Assembly: GCA_946480555.1 (NCBI GenBank)
Contig: CAMLLE010000042.1
Coordinates: forward strand, 1 to 11,242
Source of the DNA: an uncultured Verrucomicrobia subdivision 3 bacterium
GTDB lineage: Bacteria; Verrucomicrobiota; Verrucomicrobiae; Limisphaerales; CAMLLE01
Direction of reading: 5' to 3'
Length of the DNA stretch: 11,242 nucleotides
The notes under the pieces were generated by a model that saw nothing but the letters and a program-made list of their open reading frames with translations, did no database searches and was not told the origin of the DNA. Positions 1 through 6,905 of this stretch are shown piece by piece. Each line of letters begins with the position of its first letter. Within the stretch, counting starts at the first letter, position 1. The translations under genes were made by a program, and so were the position numbers.

Positions 1-69
1 GACAAGCTCTACGCACTGGCCGAAGTGCTCACGAGCGAAACGGCGGAGAGCGAACAACTGATCCGCTGA
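1..69 (+). CDS. 3' end of an unidentified protein (partial)
   Basis: Frame 1 is open from the first base to a TGA at 67-69 and gives the last 22 residues of a protein, DKLYALAEVLTSETAESEQLIR. The fragment is hydrophilic and probably helical, with no motif I recognise, so no function is assigned. It is read as the true end of a gene because the frame is open from the window edge and a strong hairpin follows 64 bp downstream. A chance open stretch of this length is also possible. Confidence 0.4.
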   Translation, partial: DKLYALAEVLTSETAESEQLIR

Positions 70-133
70 AGCAATCTGGCGTTCGACGGTTGAGGAGCAG
101 AACTGGAAGGCAGATGCATCCGATTCCAGCGCA

Positions 134-177
134 GAACGGGCATTCGTTCTGATTTTTCAGAATGCATTTGCCCGTTC
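134..177. other. Strong two-part hairpin, possible end of the upstream transcript
   Basis: An outer 9-bp stem (134-142 with 169-177, GAACGGGCA/TGCCCGTTC) encloses an inner stem (about 145-152 with 157-164, containing TTCTGA/TCAGAA) closed by a TTTT loop, with a small asymmetric internal loop between them. No T-tract follows on either strand, so this is not a textbook intrinsic terminator. Its place 64 bp after a stop codon suggests transcript termination or 3'-end protection for the gene ending at 69. Confidence 0.45.
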
Positions 178-344
178 GGTTCCCAAGACTGCGCTTGCGA
201 GTGAGCGGTGCCGCTACCTAAGATGCATCCTACATCAGCCATCGGTTGGATGCGGTATTTGCCACCACGCGGTGTGCGTTTGCAGGATCGCCGAAGAAGT
301 ATTTGCCTGGCAGGTATTTCGCCACCCTGTGGCTGTTTTGAACA
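178..344 (+). promoter_or_regulatory. Structured upstream region of the sulfotransferase operon
   Basis: No convincing gene lies here, and the stretch is dense in small dyads. They are AGCGG/CCGCT (204-208 with 211-215), GCATCC/GGATGC (225-230 with 248-253) and GCCAC/GTGGC (321-325 with 329-333). The 9-mer GATGCATCC occurs at 222-230 and also at 113-121. I see no good -35/-10 pair and no Shine-Dalgarno sequence before the ATG at 345. The region presumably holds the promoter and leader of the three-gene plus-strand operon, but that rests on its position only. Confidence 0.3.
254..333. repeat. Short imperfect direct repeats, each with a mini-hairpin
   Basis: Two related 21-bp units start GGTATTTGCCACC (254-274) and GGTATTTCGCCACC (313-333). 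Each places a small inverted repeat after the shared GGTATTT: CACC..GGTG in the first and GCCAC..GTGGC in the second. A partial third copy, GTATTTGCC, begins near 299. The last unit ends 11 bp before the ATG at 345. They could be tandem binding sites, RNA hairpins or chance; the sequence does not decide. Confidence 0.35.
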
Positions 345-1145
345 ATGTTGATCAGCCATTTGTTTTCACCGCCATACATTGTGATCGGAATGCACCGTTC
401 CGGCACGTCCATGCTCAGCAGCCTGCTGCACGAGTGCGGGATTTTCATGGGTAGTGACTGGGATCACCACCAGGAATCCATCTATTTTCAGCGCGTCAAC
501 GAACGGCTGCTGGCGGCGGAGCGGGCGGACTGGATTGCGCCCGCGGTTACCCCGGCGAATCGCCTTCCGGAAGCAACCACGTGGGGGATCATTCGCCGTT
601 ACATCAAACCGCATCGGCATCCCGCCCGGTTCGTGGCGCTGCTGCGCGGAAGACCGTGGGGATGGAAGGATCCCCGGAACACGTTCACGCTGCCTTGCTG
701 GCTGAAGAAGTTTCCCCAGGCGAAGGTGATCCACATTTATCGGAACGGCATGGACGTGGCCTTGAGCCTTTACCATCGGAATCTCAAGTTCGCGAAGAGC
801 GACGCGTTTTACTCTGAGACGCTGCAATCCAAGGCGGGCGCCCTTGAACTGTGGGAATGTTACGTGGCACAGGCGTTCTCCTACGCCGCTTTGCTGGGCG
901 ACCGCATGCTGACCCTACAGTTCGAAAAGCTCATCGCGTCCGACGAGGAAGAGGTGTCGCGTCTGGAACAATTCACCGCACGGCCGCTGCGGCATGCGCT
1001 TGGAAGTCTCGCTGACGATTCGCGGCAGCAGCGGTTTCAGGAAGGGCGCGACGACGATTTGATCCAGCACGCGCGTCAAAGCCTGTGGATGCGCAAGCTT
1101 GGCTACAGCGAGCCTGACCTGGCTTTTGGAATGGCGCGCAAATGA
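345..1145 (+). CDS. PAPS-dependent sulfotransferase family protein
   Basis: This 266-residue protein looks like a cytoplasmic or membrane-peripheral sulfotransferase that moves sulfate from PAPS to an acceptor, here probably a sugar hydroxyl of the glycan made by the neighbouring genes. The PAPS 5'-phosphosulfate loop is GMHRSGTS (residues 15-22), right after a short beta strand (YIVI). A WKDPR motif lies at about 107-111, and the 3'-phosphate-binding segment IYRNGMDVALS at 131-141. These match the Sulfotransfer_1/3 fold in order and spacing. The ATG at 345 is preferred because the next Met (in GMHRSGTS) would delete the first strand of the fold. No Shine-Dalgarno sequence is visible. The stop overlaps the next start (ATGA at 1142-1145), implying coupled translation. 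The acceptor cannot be read from sequence. Confidence 0.88.
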   Translation: MLISHLFSPPYIVIGMHRSGTSMLSSLLHECGIFMGSDWDHHQESIYFQRVNERLLAAERADWIAPAVTPANRLPEATTWGIIRRYIKPHRHPARFVALLRGRPWGWKDPRNTFTLPCWLKKFPQAKVIHIYRNGMDVALSLYHRNLKFAKSDAFYSETLQSKAGALELWECYVAQAFSYAALLGDRMLTLQFEKLIASDEEEVSRLEQFTARPLRHALGSLADDSRQQRFQEGRDDDLIQHARQSLWMRKLGYSEPDLAFGMARK

Positions 1146-1924
1146 ACGTTCAACCTCGTTATTCGCGCGCAGAATCCCTGTGGCTGGAACTCCGCCGGTG
1201 GCGCTGCCGTTACTTGCGGGCGAAGAAATTCCGTTATCTTCAGGAACACCGCGAACCAAACGCCCACAGCGAATATTCCTGCCGCCCGTTCGACCAGCAT
1301 CGCTGCATCTTCATCCACATTCCCAAATGTGCCGGAATTTCCATCTGCAAGAGCCTGTTCGGAAATCTGGCCGGCGCCCATCATTCAATCGGGAACTATC
1401 AACTGATGTTCTCGCCCGAGGAGTTCGCGTCATATTTCAAATTCACGTTCGTACGCAATCCATGGGACCGGCTGGCCTCGGCCTACATGTACATGCGGGA
1501 CGGCGGCCGCACGCCGAGTGACAGGGCGTTTTCGGAAAAACATCTGAAACGGTTCGCAAACTTCGGCGATTTCATCCGAAACGGGATCACGCAGCCGCGC
1601 ATTCTCAAAGCGATGCACTTCCGGCCGCAGCACCAGTTCATCTGCCTGCTGGGCAAACATCTCTCCGTCGATTTCATCGGTTATTTCGAGAACCTCACTG
1701 AAGACTTCAACTTTGTTGCGAACCGTTTGAAAATCCAAACTTCGCTGCAGCAATTGAATCGTACCGCCTCGAAGCAGCAGGACTTTCGCGAATATTACAC
1801 GGACGAGACAGCGCGCATCGTGGGCGAGGTGTACGCCACCGACGTTGAATTGTTTGGCTACTCATTCGAGCAGCCGGCGCCCGTTCCGGCCCCGACACCC
1901 GCGTCGGCCGGAAGTTCTCGCTGA
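1142..1924 (+). CDS. Sulfotransferase family 2-type carbohydrate sulfotransferase
   Basis: This 260-residue protein belongs to the Sulfotransfer_2 group, which sulfates carbohydrates and includes the animal HNK-1/chondroitin-type enzymes and bacterial capsule or LPS homologues. The PAPS loop is CIFIHIPKCAGIS (residues 55-67). The 3'-phosphate site is FTFVRNPWDRLASAY (101-115), whose RNPWDR core is typical of the group. A YFENLTEDF segment and a C-terminal DVELFGYSF segment are also characteristic. A basic, Trp/Arg-rich stretch precedes the fold (residues 6-37), and a Pro/Ala-rich tail ends the protein. It is clearly different from the upstream sulfotransferase, so the operon encodes two enzyme types rather than a recent duplicate. 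The start overlaps the previous stop by 4 bp and its own stop overlaps the next start by one base, so all three genes are probably one translation-coupled unit. Confidence 0.87.
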   Translation: MNVQPRYSRAESLWLELRRWRCRYLRAKKFRYLQEHREPNAHSEYSCRPFDQHRCIFIHIPKCAGISICKSLFGNLAGAHHSIGNYQLMFSPEEFASYFKFTFVRNPWDRLASAYMYMRDGGRTPSDRAFSEKHLKRFANFGDFIRNGITQPRILKAMHFRPQHQFICLLGKHLSVDFIGYFENLTEDFNFVANRLKIQTSLQQLNRTASKQQDFREYYTDETARIVGEVYATDVELFGYSFEQPAPVPAPTPASAGSSR

Positions 1925-2769
1925 TGCGTCCCTCTCCTCCAGGCAATCCTAACGGCGGCGGCGTGACGCTTACTGTCGTCGTCAACACCTTCAACCAGCC
2001 GGAGTATCTTCGGCGCGTTCTGGCTGCGCTCGAATCCCAGCTCGCGCAGTGCGACGAGGTCATCATCGCAGATGACGGTTCGGAAGCGGAAACGCGGGAA
2101 GTCATTGAAAAATGGCGTCAGCGGCAGCGGTTTCGGGTGCAGCACGTCTGGCAGGCCCATGAGGGTTTTCGCCGGTCGCGCATCCTGAACGCCGCCATCG
2201 CGCAGGCGCGAAATGATTACCTGATTTTTCTCGATGGGGATTCGGTTCCGCACCCGAAGTTTTGCGCGGATCATCGTGCGCTGGCTCGCGCCGGCTGTTA
2301 CATCCAGGGCCACCGGGTTTGTTTCGAGCAGGAATTCTCGCGCCGCTTCGCCAACGATGGCCGGCCAAGGGGGCGCTGGAGCGCGGGATTGAAGAGGCAA
2401 ATCGCGAGCGGGGGAAAATATCTCTTTCGCTGGCCGTTTCCGGTGTTGAAGTCCCGGACGGATCTTCGCGGCGTGCGCGGGTGCAACCTGGCCATCTGGC
2501 GTGCCGATCTGCTGCGTGTGAACGGCTACAACGAGGAGTTTGTCGGCTGGGGCCGGGAAGATTCAGAACTCGCCTTGCGTCTGATCAACTCCGGCGTCAA
2601 GTGGCTCGACGTCCGCGGTTGGGCAGTTTGCTATCACCTGTGGCATCCGCCGGCAGACCGTTCAAAACTGGATCGCAACATTCACCTGCTCGATGAAGCG
2701 TGCGCCGAGAAGCGGACGCGCTGCGAAAAGGGATTGCAGGCGCACCTGGCGGAGATGGCGCGCGGCTGA
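1924..2769 (+). CDS. GT2 family glycosyltransferase (GT-A fold)
   Basis: This 281-residue inverting-type GT2 enzyme is predicted to transfer a sugar from a nucleotide donor to a growing surface glycan. The N-terminal nucleotide-binding strand VVVNTFNQPEYL is followed by ADDGS (49-53) and the metal-binding DGD (104-106, in FLDGDSVPHP). The C-terminal half has VRGCNLAIWR and GWGREDSELALRL (208-220), matching the galactosyltransferase-type C-terminal domain (Glyco_transf_7C) whose ED pair is usually catalytic. There is no membrane segment. The start is TGATG-coupled to the sulfotransferase upstream. It is a close paralogue of the minus-strand GT2 at 3715-4572; both share the block running from VRGCNLAIWR to YHLWHPPA. 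Donor and linkage cannot be predicted. It is the last gene of the plus-strand operon and converges on 2846-3685 across 76 bp with no clear terminator. Confidence 0.9.
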   Translation: MRPSPPGNPNGGGVTLTVVVNTFNQPEYLRRVLAALESQLAQCDEVIIADDGSEAETREVIEKWRQRQRFRVQHVWQAHEGFRRSRILNAAIAQARNDYLIFLDGDSVPHPKFCADHRALARAGCYIQGHRVCFEQEFSRRFANDGRPRGRWSAGLKRQIASGGKYLFRWPFPVLKSRTDLRGVRGCNLAIWRADLLRVNGYNEEFVGWGREDSELALRLINSGVKWLDVRGWAVCYHLWHPPADRSKLDRNIHLLDEACAEKRTRCEKGLQAHLAEMARG

Positions 2770-2845
2770 AAAGCGAAGGGAAGTCCCGGCACTGAAACGG
2801 GCATTAAAGTTCACCGCGGCTCGACATAGGCCGTCGGGATCCGAC

Positions 2846-3685
2846 TCAAGCCGCAACAGGCTGGGAACGACCGGCATTCTTCGCGATCTGCTTTTCGAAG
2901 AACCCAGGGTCCGTTTTGATCTGCTCGAAAATCTGTTCGCTGATTTCGGTGTTTCGCTTGCCGACCCGGCTGCGCATGCGCCGCAACGTCACCCGCTGCA
3001 TGCGCCATGGAACCAGCGCCGCCAGCCGATCGCCCACCGTGGGTTTCATCCCCACAATGTCCACCCGCGTGACGGGATCGCGAAACGCCCCGCCGTGATG
3101 GTAAACCAGGTCCGCGTAAATGCTGAACAACACCGGATGCGCCGCTGCGCCGCCCGTGCGCAGGATCGGCATCCAGTTCACATTCTTTTCGCGCACTTGC
3201 TTCAGCAGGTTGCCACCGACATCGGTCACCCATTTCCCGCTTTGCGTCTGCCATTGGTAACCCTCTTTCCAGTCGCCCTTCAACGAACGCCAGAATCCAA
3301 CAGTTGTGGCGCAGAAGCACGGATGGGGCTGTGAATCCCCGTTGTTTTCCAGGCGCTGCACGGCGATGAGTTTGCGCGACTTCAAGTTCTGCTCGAACAA
3401 CGTTTCAACGTCGCCAATCGGAAACGCATCGCCATCAATGAAGATGATGATGTCGTCATCATCCTGCGCGGCGAAGCAGATCATGTCCGCCAGGAGATTG
3501 AGCTTCACCGCGTGTTCGATGACGTTTTCAGTGCAAACGTAGTGAAAGGCGTCAGCGGGATATTCTGGAACATCGTTCAGCCAGCCGTACACGCGATAGG
3601 GACTGCGCAGGTGCCGCCGGAAAAAGTCCCGCTGCATGGCGATCCAGCGATTACTTTTAAAATGGACCGTCGCAATGTGAATCAT
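2846..3685 (-). CDS. Putative GT-A-fold glycosyltransferase with DGD motif
   Basis: This 279-residue soluble protein is probably a nucleotide-sugar transferase but is not a member of a family I can name with certainty. It opens with a strand typical of GT-A enzymes (MIHIATVHFKSNRW), then a conserved-looking KLNLLADM helix and an acidic DDDDIIIFIDGDAFP block whose DGD (84-86) is the likely metal and nucleotide site. A later ADLVYHHGGAFRDP segment (about residues 200-213) could supply catalytic or acceptor residues. The C-terminal 60 residues are very basic, as in enzymes that sit at the membrane face. It starts 29 bp after the GT2 gene at 3715-4572 and is last in the minus-strand cluster, so it probably adds a late sugar. 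A strong in-gene hairpin at 3443-3463 follows from the GAT/ATC codons of the acidic block. Confidence 0.72.
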   Translation of the reverse strand: MIHIATVHFKSNRWIAMQRDFFRRHLRSPYRVYGWLNDVPEYPADAFHYVCTENVIEHAVKLNLLADMICFAAQDDDDIIIFIDGDAFPIGDVETLFEQNLKSRKLIAVQRLENNGDSQPHPCFCATTVGFWRSLKGDWKEGYQWQTQSGKWVTDVGGNLLKQVREKNVNWMPILRTGGAAAHPVLFSIYADLVYHHGGAFRDPVTRVDIVGMKPTVGDRLAALVPWRMQRVTLRRMRSRVGKRNTEISEQIFEQIKTDPGFFEKQIAKNAGRSQPVAA

Positions 3686-3714
3686 AGGTGCTTCTGTTTT
3701 CGGATGCCTTCGGG

Positions 3715-4572
3715 CTATCGCGTGGCGGATGCTTGTGAAGCCAGGGGGCGGCGCAACTCGCGCGCCAGTTCAAGGTATTGATCCAGTCCGCAGGCACACC
3801 AGACGGAACGCTCCGCCGCCGCTCCAGCCAGCAATTCGTCGTTGCGCGGCAGCTGGTCGCGATTCGCCGGCGGATGCCAGAGATGATAGCAAAGCGCCCA
3901 GCCGCGAACATCCACGCGGCGCAGGCCGCGATTCAACAGCCGGAGTGTCAGTTCCGAATCTTCCCGGCCCCAGCCGACGAATTGCTCGTTGTAGCCGTTC
4001 ACTGCGAGCAGGTCATCGCGCCAGATCGCCAGGTTGCAGCCGCGCACTTTCTTCGCCTGGTTGCTGACACGCGACCAAGGGAACGGCCAGCGAAAGGCGT
4101 TGCGCCAGCCAGACAACTGGCGGGTCAGCAGGGCCGAGCGGCGGTCTTGGAGGAAATCCTGTTTTCCAAAACTGCGCGCGGCCTTTTCCCCGATGAAACA
4201 ACGGTGTCCCTGTACAAACTGCCGCTTCCGCGCGATGGCCTTGTGATCCCGCACAAAGTCCGGATGCGGTACGGTGTCGCCGTCGAGAAAGACCAGATAA
4301 TCTGCGGTCGCGGCGACGATGGCTTTATTCAGAATCTGAGCCCGTCGAAAACCGTCATCCGGCTGCCAGATGTGCTGGGTTGAAACGGCCGTTGCACTGG
4401 CCCAGTCCGCGATCGTTTCCGCGGTGTCAGATTTCGAGCCGTCATCGGCGATGAGCACCTCGGTTGGCAGGACGTGCTGGCTGGAGATGGCCTTGAGGAC
4501 GCGGTGCAGGTAGTCAGGCTGATTGTAGGTGTTGACGATCAGACCGATGGAACGCAATTCAGGAGTGGGCAT
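3715..4572 (-). CDS. GT2 family glycosyltransferase, paralogue of the gene at 1924-2769
   Basis: This 285-residue GT2 enzyme has the same architecture as its plus-strand paralogue: LIVNTYNQPDYL at the N-terminus, ADDGS (42-46), FLDGDTVPHP with the metal-binding DGD (97-99), then VRGCNLAIWR and GWGREDSELTLRL in the C-terminal acceptor domain. The two proteins look about half identical overall and nearly identical around GYNE-FVGWGREDSEL and CYHLWHPPA-R. They probably arose by duplication and may add the same or similar sugars at different positions. No membrane segment is seen. The ATG at 4572 has no Shine-Dalgarno sequence and lies 4 bp after the stop of the doubtful small ORF at 4577-4861, so translation by coupling is possible. 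It is followed after 29 bp by the DGD-motif transferase gene. Confidence 0.9.
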   Translation of the reverse strand: MPTPELRSIGLIVNTYNQPDYLHRVLKAISSQHVLPTEVLIADDGSKSDTAETIADWASATAVSTQHIWQPDDGFRRAQILNKAIVAATADYLVFLDGDTVPHPDFVRDHKAIARKRQFVQGHRCFIGEKAARSFGKQDFLQDRRSALLTRQLSGWRNAFRWPFPWSRVSNQAKKVRGCNLAIWRDDLLAVNGYNEQFVGWGREDSELTLRLLNRGLRRVDVRGWALCYHLWHPPANRDQLPRNDELLAGAAAERSVWCACGLDQYLELARELRRPLASQASATR

Positions 4573-4923
4573 AGGGCTAGTTGCGTTCAGCCGGGCACAA
4601 GGCCGGGAATGGGGTGGAGTTGAAGAACTGCGCTTCTTTCGTCACGTCGAACCGTAAACCGCGGGCAAAAATCATTAACATGCAATACGCGAACAACACC
4701 CCGGCAACAGCCAGGGTAAAAACCTGAGTGGCTACCCGCCATATAAGCGGTTGCCATTCCGCGCGGCAAGGAATCAAACCTGGGGTGCATCCCGACGGGT
4801 CGGTTGCGGCCAAAGAAGATGGTCTTTGCAGCTGTCGATCATGTTCGTGAGTTCTGTCCATGCGTTGAGAAATCCGTCCTTACTCCGGCCCGATGTACGG
4901 CTGGAAATCGCCCGACGCAAGCC
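4573..4923. other. 351-bp gap within the minus-strand glycan cluster
   Basis: This is the only long gap inside an otherwise compact minus-strand cluster, where other junctions overlap or are 3-128 bp. Apart from the doubtful ORF at 4577-4861 I see no gene. Bases 4862-4923 follow the GT4 stop and hold no obvious T-tract terminator. No clear -35/-10 pair for the two downstream genes could be found. It may mark where the GT2 plus DGD-transferase pair was inserted beside an older operon. Confidence 0.4.
4577..4861 (-). CDS. Doubtful small membrane protein ORF in a cluster gap
   Basis: An ATG-started frame of 94 codons fills most of the 351-bp gap between the GT4 gene and the downstream GT2. I do not recognise the product. 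The first 30 residues are polar, followed by a hydrophobic segment of about 25 residues (roughly VATQVFTLAVAGVLFAYCMLMI) that could cross the membrane once, then a short basic and aromatic tail. Its stop is 4 bp before the next ATG, a spacing typical of coupled genes. Against it, the N-terminal third is low-information and there is no Shine-Dalgarno sequence. A second frame on the same strand (4587-4790) is open across the same stretch, as expected in non-coding or repeat DNA. It could be a real single-pass protein, a relic, or a dispersed non-coding element. Confidence 0.3.
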   Translation of the reverse strand: MDRTHEHDRQLQRPSSLAATDPSGCTPGLIPCRAEWQPLIWRVATQVFTLAVAGVLFAYCMLMIFARGLRFDVTKEAQFFNSTPFPALCPAERN

Positions 4924-5997
4924 TTAATCCGGCACCAGTCGGCGGTAGAAATCCACCAGTTGTTCCGCCCGGCCTTCCATCGAAAAACGTTCATTGAAAG
5001 TGCGCAGCCCTTTTTCCCGAAATTGCTCCCTCAATTGCGGATTCGCCATCAGGTCAATGATCGCCGCGGCAATTGCCTCCACATTCGCCGGCTCCACCAG
5101 CAAACCCGTTTCGCCGTGCTCCAGAACTTCCGGCAAGCCGCCTACGTTGGTTGCCACTACCGGCACGCCGCACGCCATCGATTCCACCGCCACCTTGCAC
5201 AAGCCTTCACTCAACGACGGCACCACCGTCACGTCAAACGTCCGCAAGATGGAAATTGGATTCGGCGCAAACCCAAGGCATTGGATGCGGCCGTGTGCTT
5301 TCGATCCGGCAACACACGACGCCAGTTTCCCGCCTTCGTCGCGCCCGACGAACACCAGTTCAAAATCGACGCCCTTTTCCAGCAGCCGGTCAGCCGCTGC
5401 GACGAGGTATTCGAGTCCTTTGATTCTCCGGTAATTCGCAATGCAACCAATGCGGATTCGTTTCGCGGTTCCACTCTCAATTGGCCGGAACGACGCGTTC
5501 TTCTGAAAACCCTCCACCAGGAACCCGGGAAAGATCACCTGCGAACGGTTCGACCTGACGCCTTGCGCCGCCAGGGAATCGGCCACCGCCTGGCAGATGC
5601 ACTCGTAACCGTCCACCCAGCGGCTGAAGAACAGCAACCGGTCGGAGGGGCTCCACCGGTTGAGGTTGCGAATGGCGCCGCGATAGAGGACCAGCCTGGC
5701 GTGCTTGATTGGCCATTGCGCCGCCACTGCCAGCCAGCCCGCCTTGGCCGTGTAAGCGTGAATAATGTCTGGTGCAAAACCACGCACAACGCGCCGCAGC
5801 TGGAGGATTGAGGCAATGTCAAACCGCCCGCGCATGGGGATCACCTGCCGTGGCAAGGTCTCGCCATTCAACGTATGATCGCGCGCGGCCGTGTCGTAGA
5901 TGAACAACGGTTCGATGCCCGCCGCGGTCAAATGCCGGTACAGGATCAAGTCGCGCCGGCCGTAAGCTCCGCGCTGGGGCAGGAGCAGCAGCTTCAT
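4924..5997 (-). CDS. GT4 family glycosyltransferase (GT-B fold)
   Basis: This 357-residue retaining GT-B enzyme of the GT4/Glycos_transf_1 class should act at the cytoplasmic membrane face in glycan assembly. The N-terminal acceptor domain has the GT4-like segments PDIIHAYTAKAGWLA (about 76-90) and YRGAIRN. The C-terminal donor domain begins near IRIGCIANYRRIKGLEYLV (181-199). It contains VPSLSEGLCKVAVESMACGVPVVATNVGGLPEVL, where E264 and E272 form the family E-x7-E signature that binds the nucleotide sugar. GETGLLVEP and a C-terminal YRRLV helix complete the usual pattern, and length is normal. The usual glycine-rich N-terminal loop is replaced by LLPQRGAYGRRDL. Its ATG overlaps the stop of the pyruvyltransferase gene (TCATGA at 5994-5997 on the complementary strand), so the two are translationally coupled. 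Donor and acceptor are unknown. Confidence 0.93.
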   Translation of the reverse strand: MKLLLLPQRGAYGRRDLILYRHLTAAGIEPLFIYDTAARDHTLNGETLPRQVIPMRGRFDIASILQLRRVVRGFAPDIIHAYTAKAGWLAVAAQWPIKHARLVLYRGAIRNLNRWSPSDRLLFFSRWVDGYECICQAVADSLAAQGVRSNRSQVIFPGFLVEGFQKNASFRPIESGTAKRIRIGCIANYRRIKGLEYLVAAADRLLEKGVDFELVFVGRDEGGKLASCVAGSKAHGRIQCLGFAPNPISILRTFDVTVVPSLSEGLCKVAVESMACGVPVVATNVGGLPEVLEHGETGLLVEPANVEAIAAAIIDLMANPQLREQFREKGLRTFNERFSMEGRAEQLVDFYRRLVPD

Positions 5998-6902
5998 GAA
6001 CGCGTCCCGTTTCGCCAGTCAGCTCGCAAGGCCTGGAGAATTTCTCCCAACCGGGATTCGGCGGACTTCAATTTCGATTCCAAGCTGAGTTGCGGTTGAA
6101 CGTTCTTCGCCAATGCCCGCAATTGCTCCAACGTGGCCGTTCGATGTTTTTTCGAAGTGGCGCCCACGCTGTAGCGCTTCCATTTGGCTTTCCCAACGCC
6201 AAGGTTTGCGACTGATCGTTTGACTGCCTGCAACCAGGTTTTGCCCTGGCGAAAGTCCGACTCGAAGATTGGCGGCACGTCGTGCAGCCGCAGATCGATC
6301 CCGAGCGACTCCGCCCAATCCCGCCATTTGAATTCAACGAACTGCGGGTACAGTCGCACAGCAATCCAAGGCACGCGCAGCGCGTCCGCCACAATTGCCC
6401 CGTGCATGGCTTCGGTCAGCAACAACTCCGTTCGCAGCAGCTCGGCCAGGACTTCGTCCACGGATTTGCGTGGATCGAGAAAATGAATTCCCGCCTCGGC
6501 ACAAAGCCGCTGCCAGTCCGCCGAGAGAGTGCTCTGATGATGTGGCATGAAGGCGGCCGGATATTGAGCGGCCGGACGCGGCGCCGCGAGTTGCCGGATC
6601 AAAATCGCGGGATCGGCCACGGCGCATTCGGGAACCAATCCGAGCTTCGCAGCCGTGCGCGGTCCGCGAACCGCGTAAAACTTCCACCGTTCATCAATCG
6701 CGACTTCCGCCTCTGGAGCGCAGCCTGAGCCGAAGACGAACTTGCGGGGTTCACGCGGCACTCGCGCGTCCAGGATGGTTCCGATGGCCAGAAACAAGCG
6801 TGGATCGCTGGCATCGCACAATTCTGGCGCGAGCTTCGACCACAGCCACGGGTTCAGCTCGTCACCAAAATTGCCGTGGTCGATCTGAAAATAATAAAGC
6901 AT
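5994..6902 (-). CDS. Polysaccharide pyruvyltransferase family protein (ExoV-like)
   Basis: This 302-residue protein is predicted to transfer pyruvate from phosphoenolpyruvate to a sugar, forming an acidic pyruvate ketal on an exopolysaccharide or LPS. The N-terminus HGNFGDELNPWLWSKL (9-24) and the segments FVFGSGC (55-61), FYAVRGPRTAAKLGL (75-89) and TEAMHGAIVADALRVPWIAV (163-182) are the hallmarks of the PS_pyruv_trans family and resemble succinoglycan ExoV. Members can also pyruvylate other glycans, and some homologues in surface loci have diverged, so activity is likely but unproven. The C-terminal 80 residues are Lys/Arg-rich and less conserved-looking. It begins 3 bp after the WaaE-like gene's stop and overlaps the GT4 start, so it is embedded in the operon and should act on the same glycan. 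Confidence 0.9.
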   Translation of the reverse strand: MLYYFQIDHGNFGDELNPWLWSKLAPELCDASDPRLFLAIGTILDARVPREPRKFVFGSGCAPEAEVAIDERWKFYAVRGPRTAAKLGLVPECAVADPAILIRQLAAPRPAAQYPAAFMPHHQSTLSADWQRLCAEAGIHFLDPRKSVDEVLAELLRTELLLTEAMHGAIVADALRVPWIAVRLYPQFVEFKWRDWAESLGIDLRLHDVPPIFESDFRQGKTWLQAVKRSVANLGVGKAKWKRYSVGATSKKHRTATLEQLRALAKNVQPQLSLESKLKSAESRLGEILQALRADWRNGTRS

Positions 6903-6905
6903 CCC

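Noticed and set aside
2770..2845. Possible terminator between the convergent GT2 and DGD-transferase genes
   Set aside because: Only a 4-bp CCCG/CGGG pairing (2785-2788 with 2798-2801) and no T-tract was found.
2693..3334. Plus-strand open frame (213 codons) overlapping the GT2 end and antisense to the DGD transferase
   Set aside because: The product is Arg/His-rich and low-information, and the two overlapped genes are well supported.
3443..3463. Near-perfect 21-bp hairpin inside the DGD-transferase gene
   Set aside because: It follows from runs of GAT and ATC codons for Asp and Ile in the acidic active-site block, so no extra function is needed to explain it.
3778..4383. Plus-strand open frame (201 codons) opposite the minus-strand GT2
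   Set aside because: Antisense shadow of a gene with clear GT2 motifs.
4804..5811. Long plus-strand open frame (335 codons) opposite the GT4 gene
   Set aside because: It is antisense to a gene with the full GT4 signature, and its product is rich in His, Arg and Gln with no domain. It is a GC-rich shadow.
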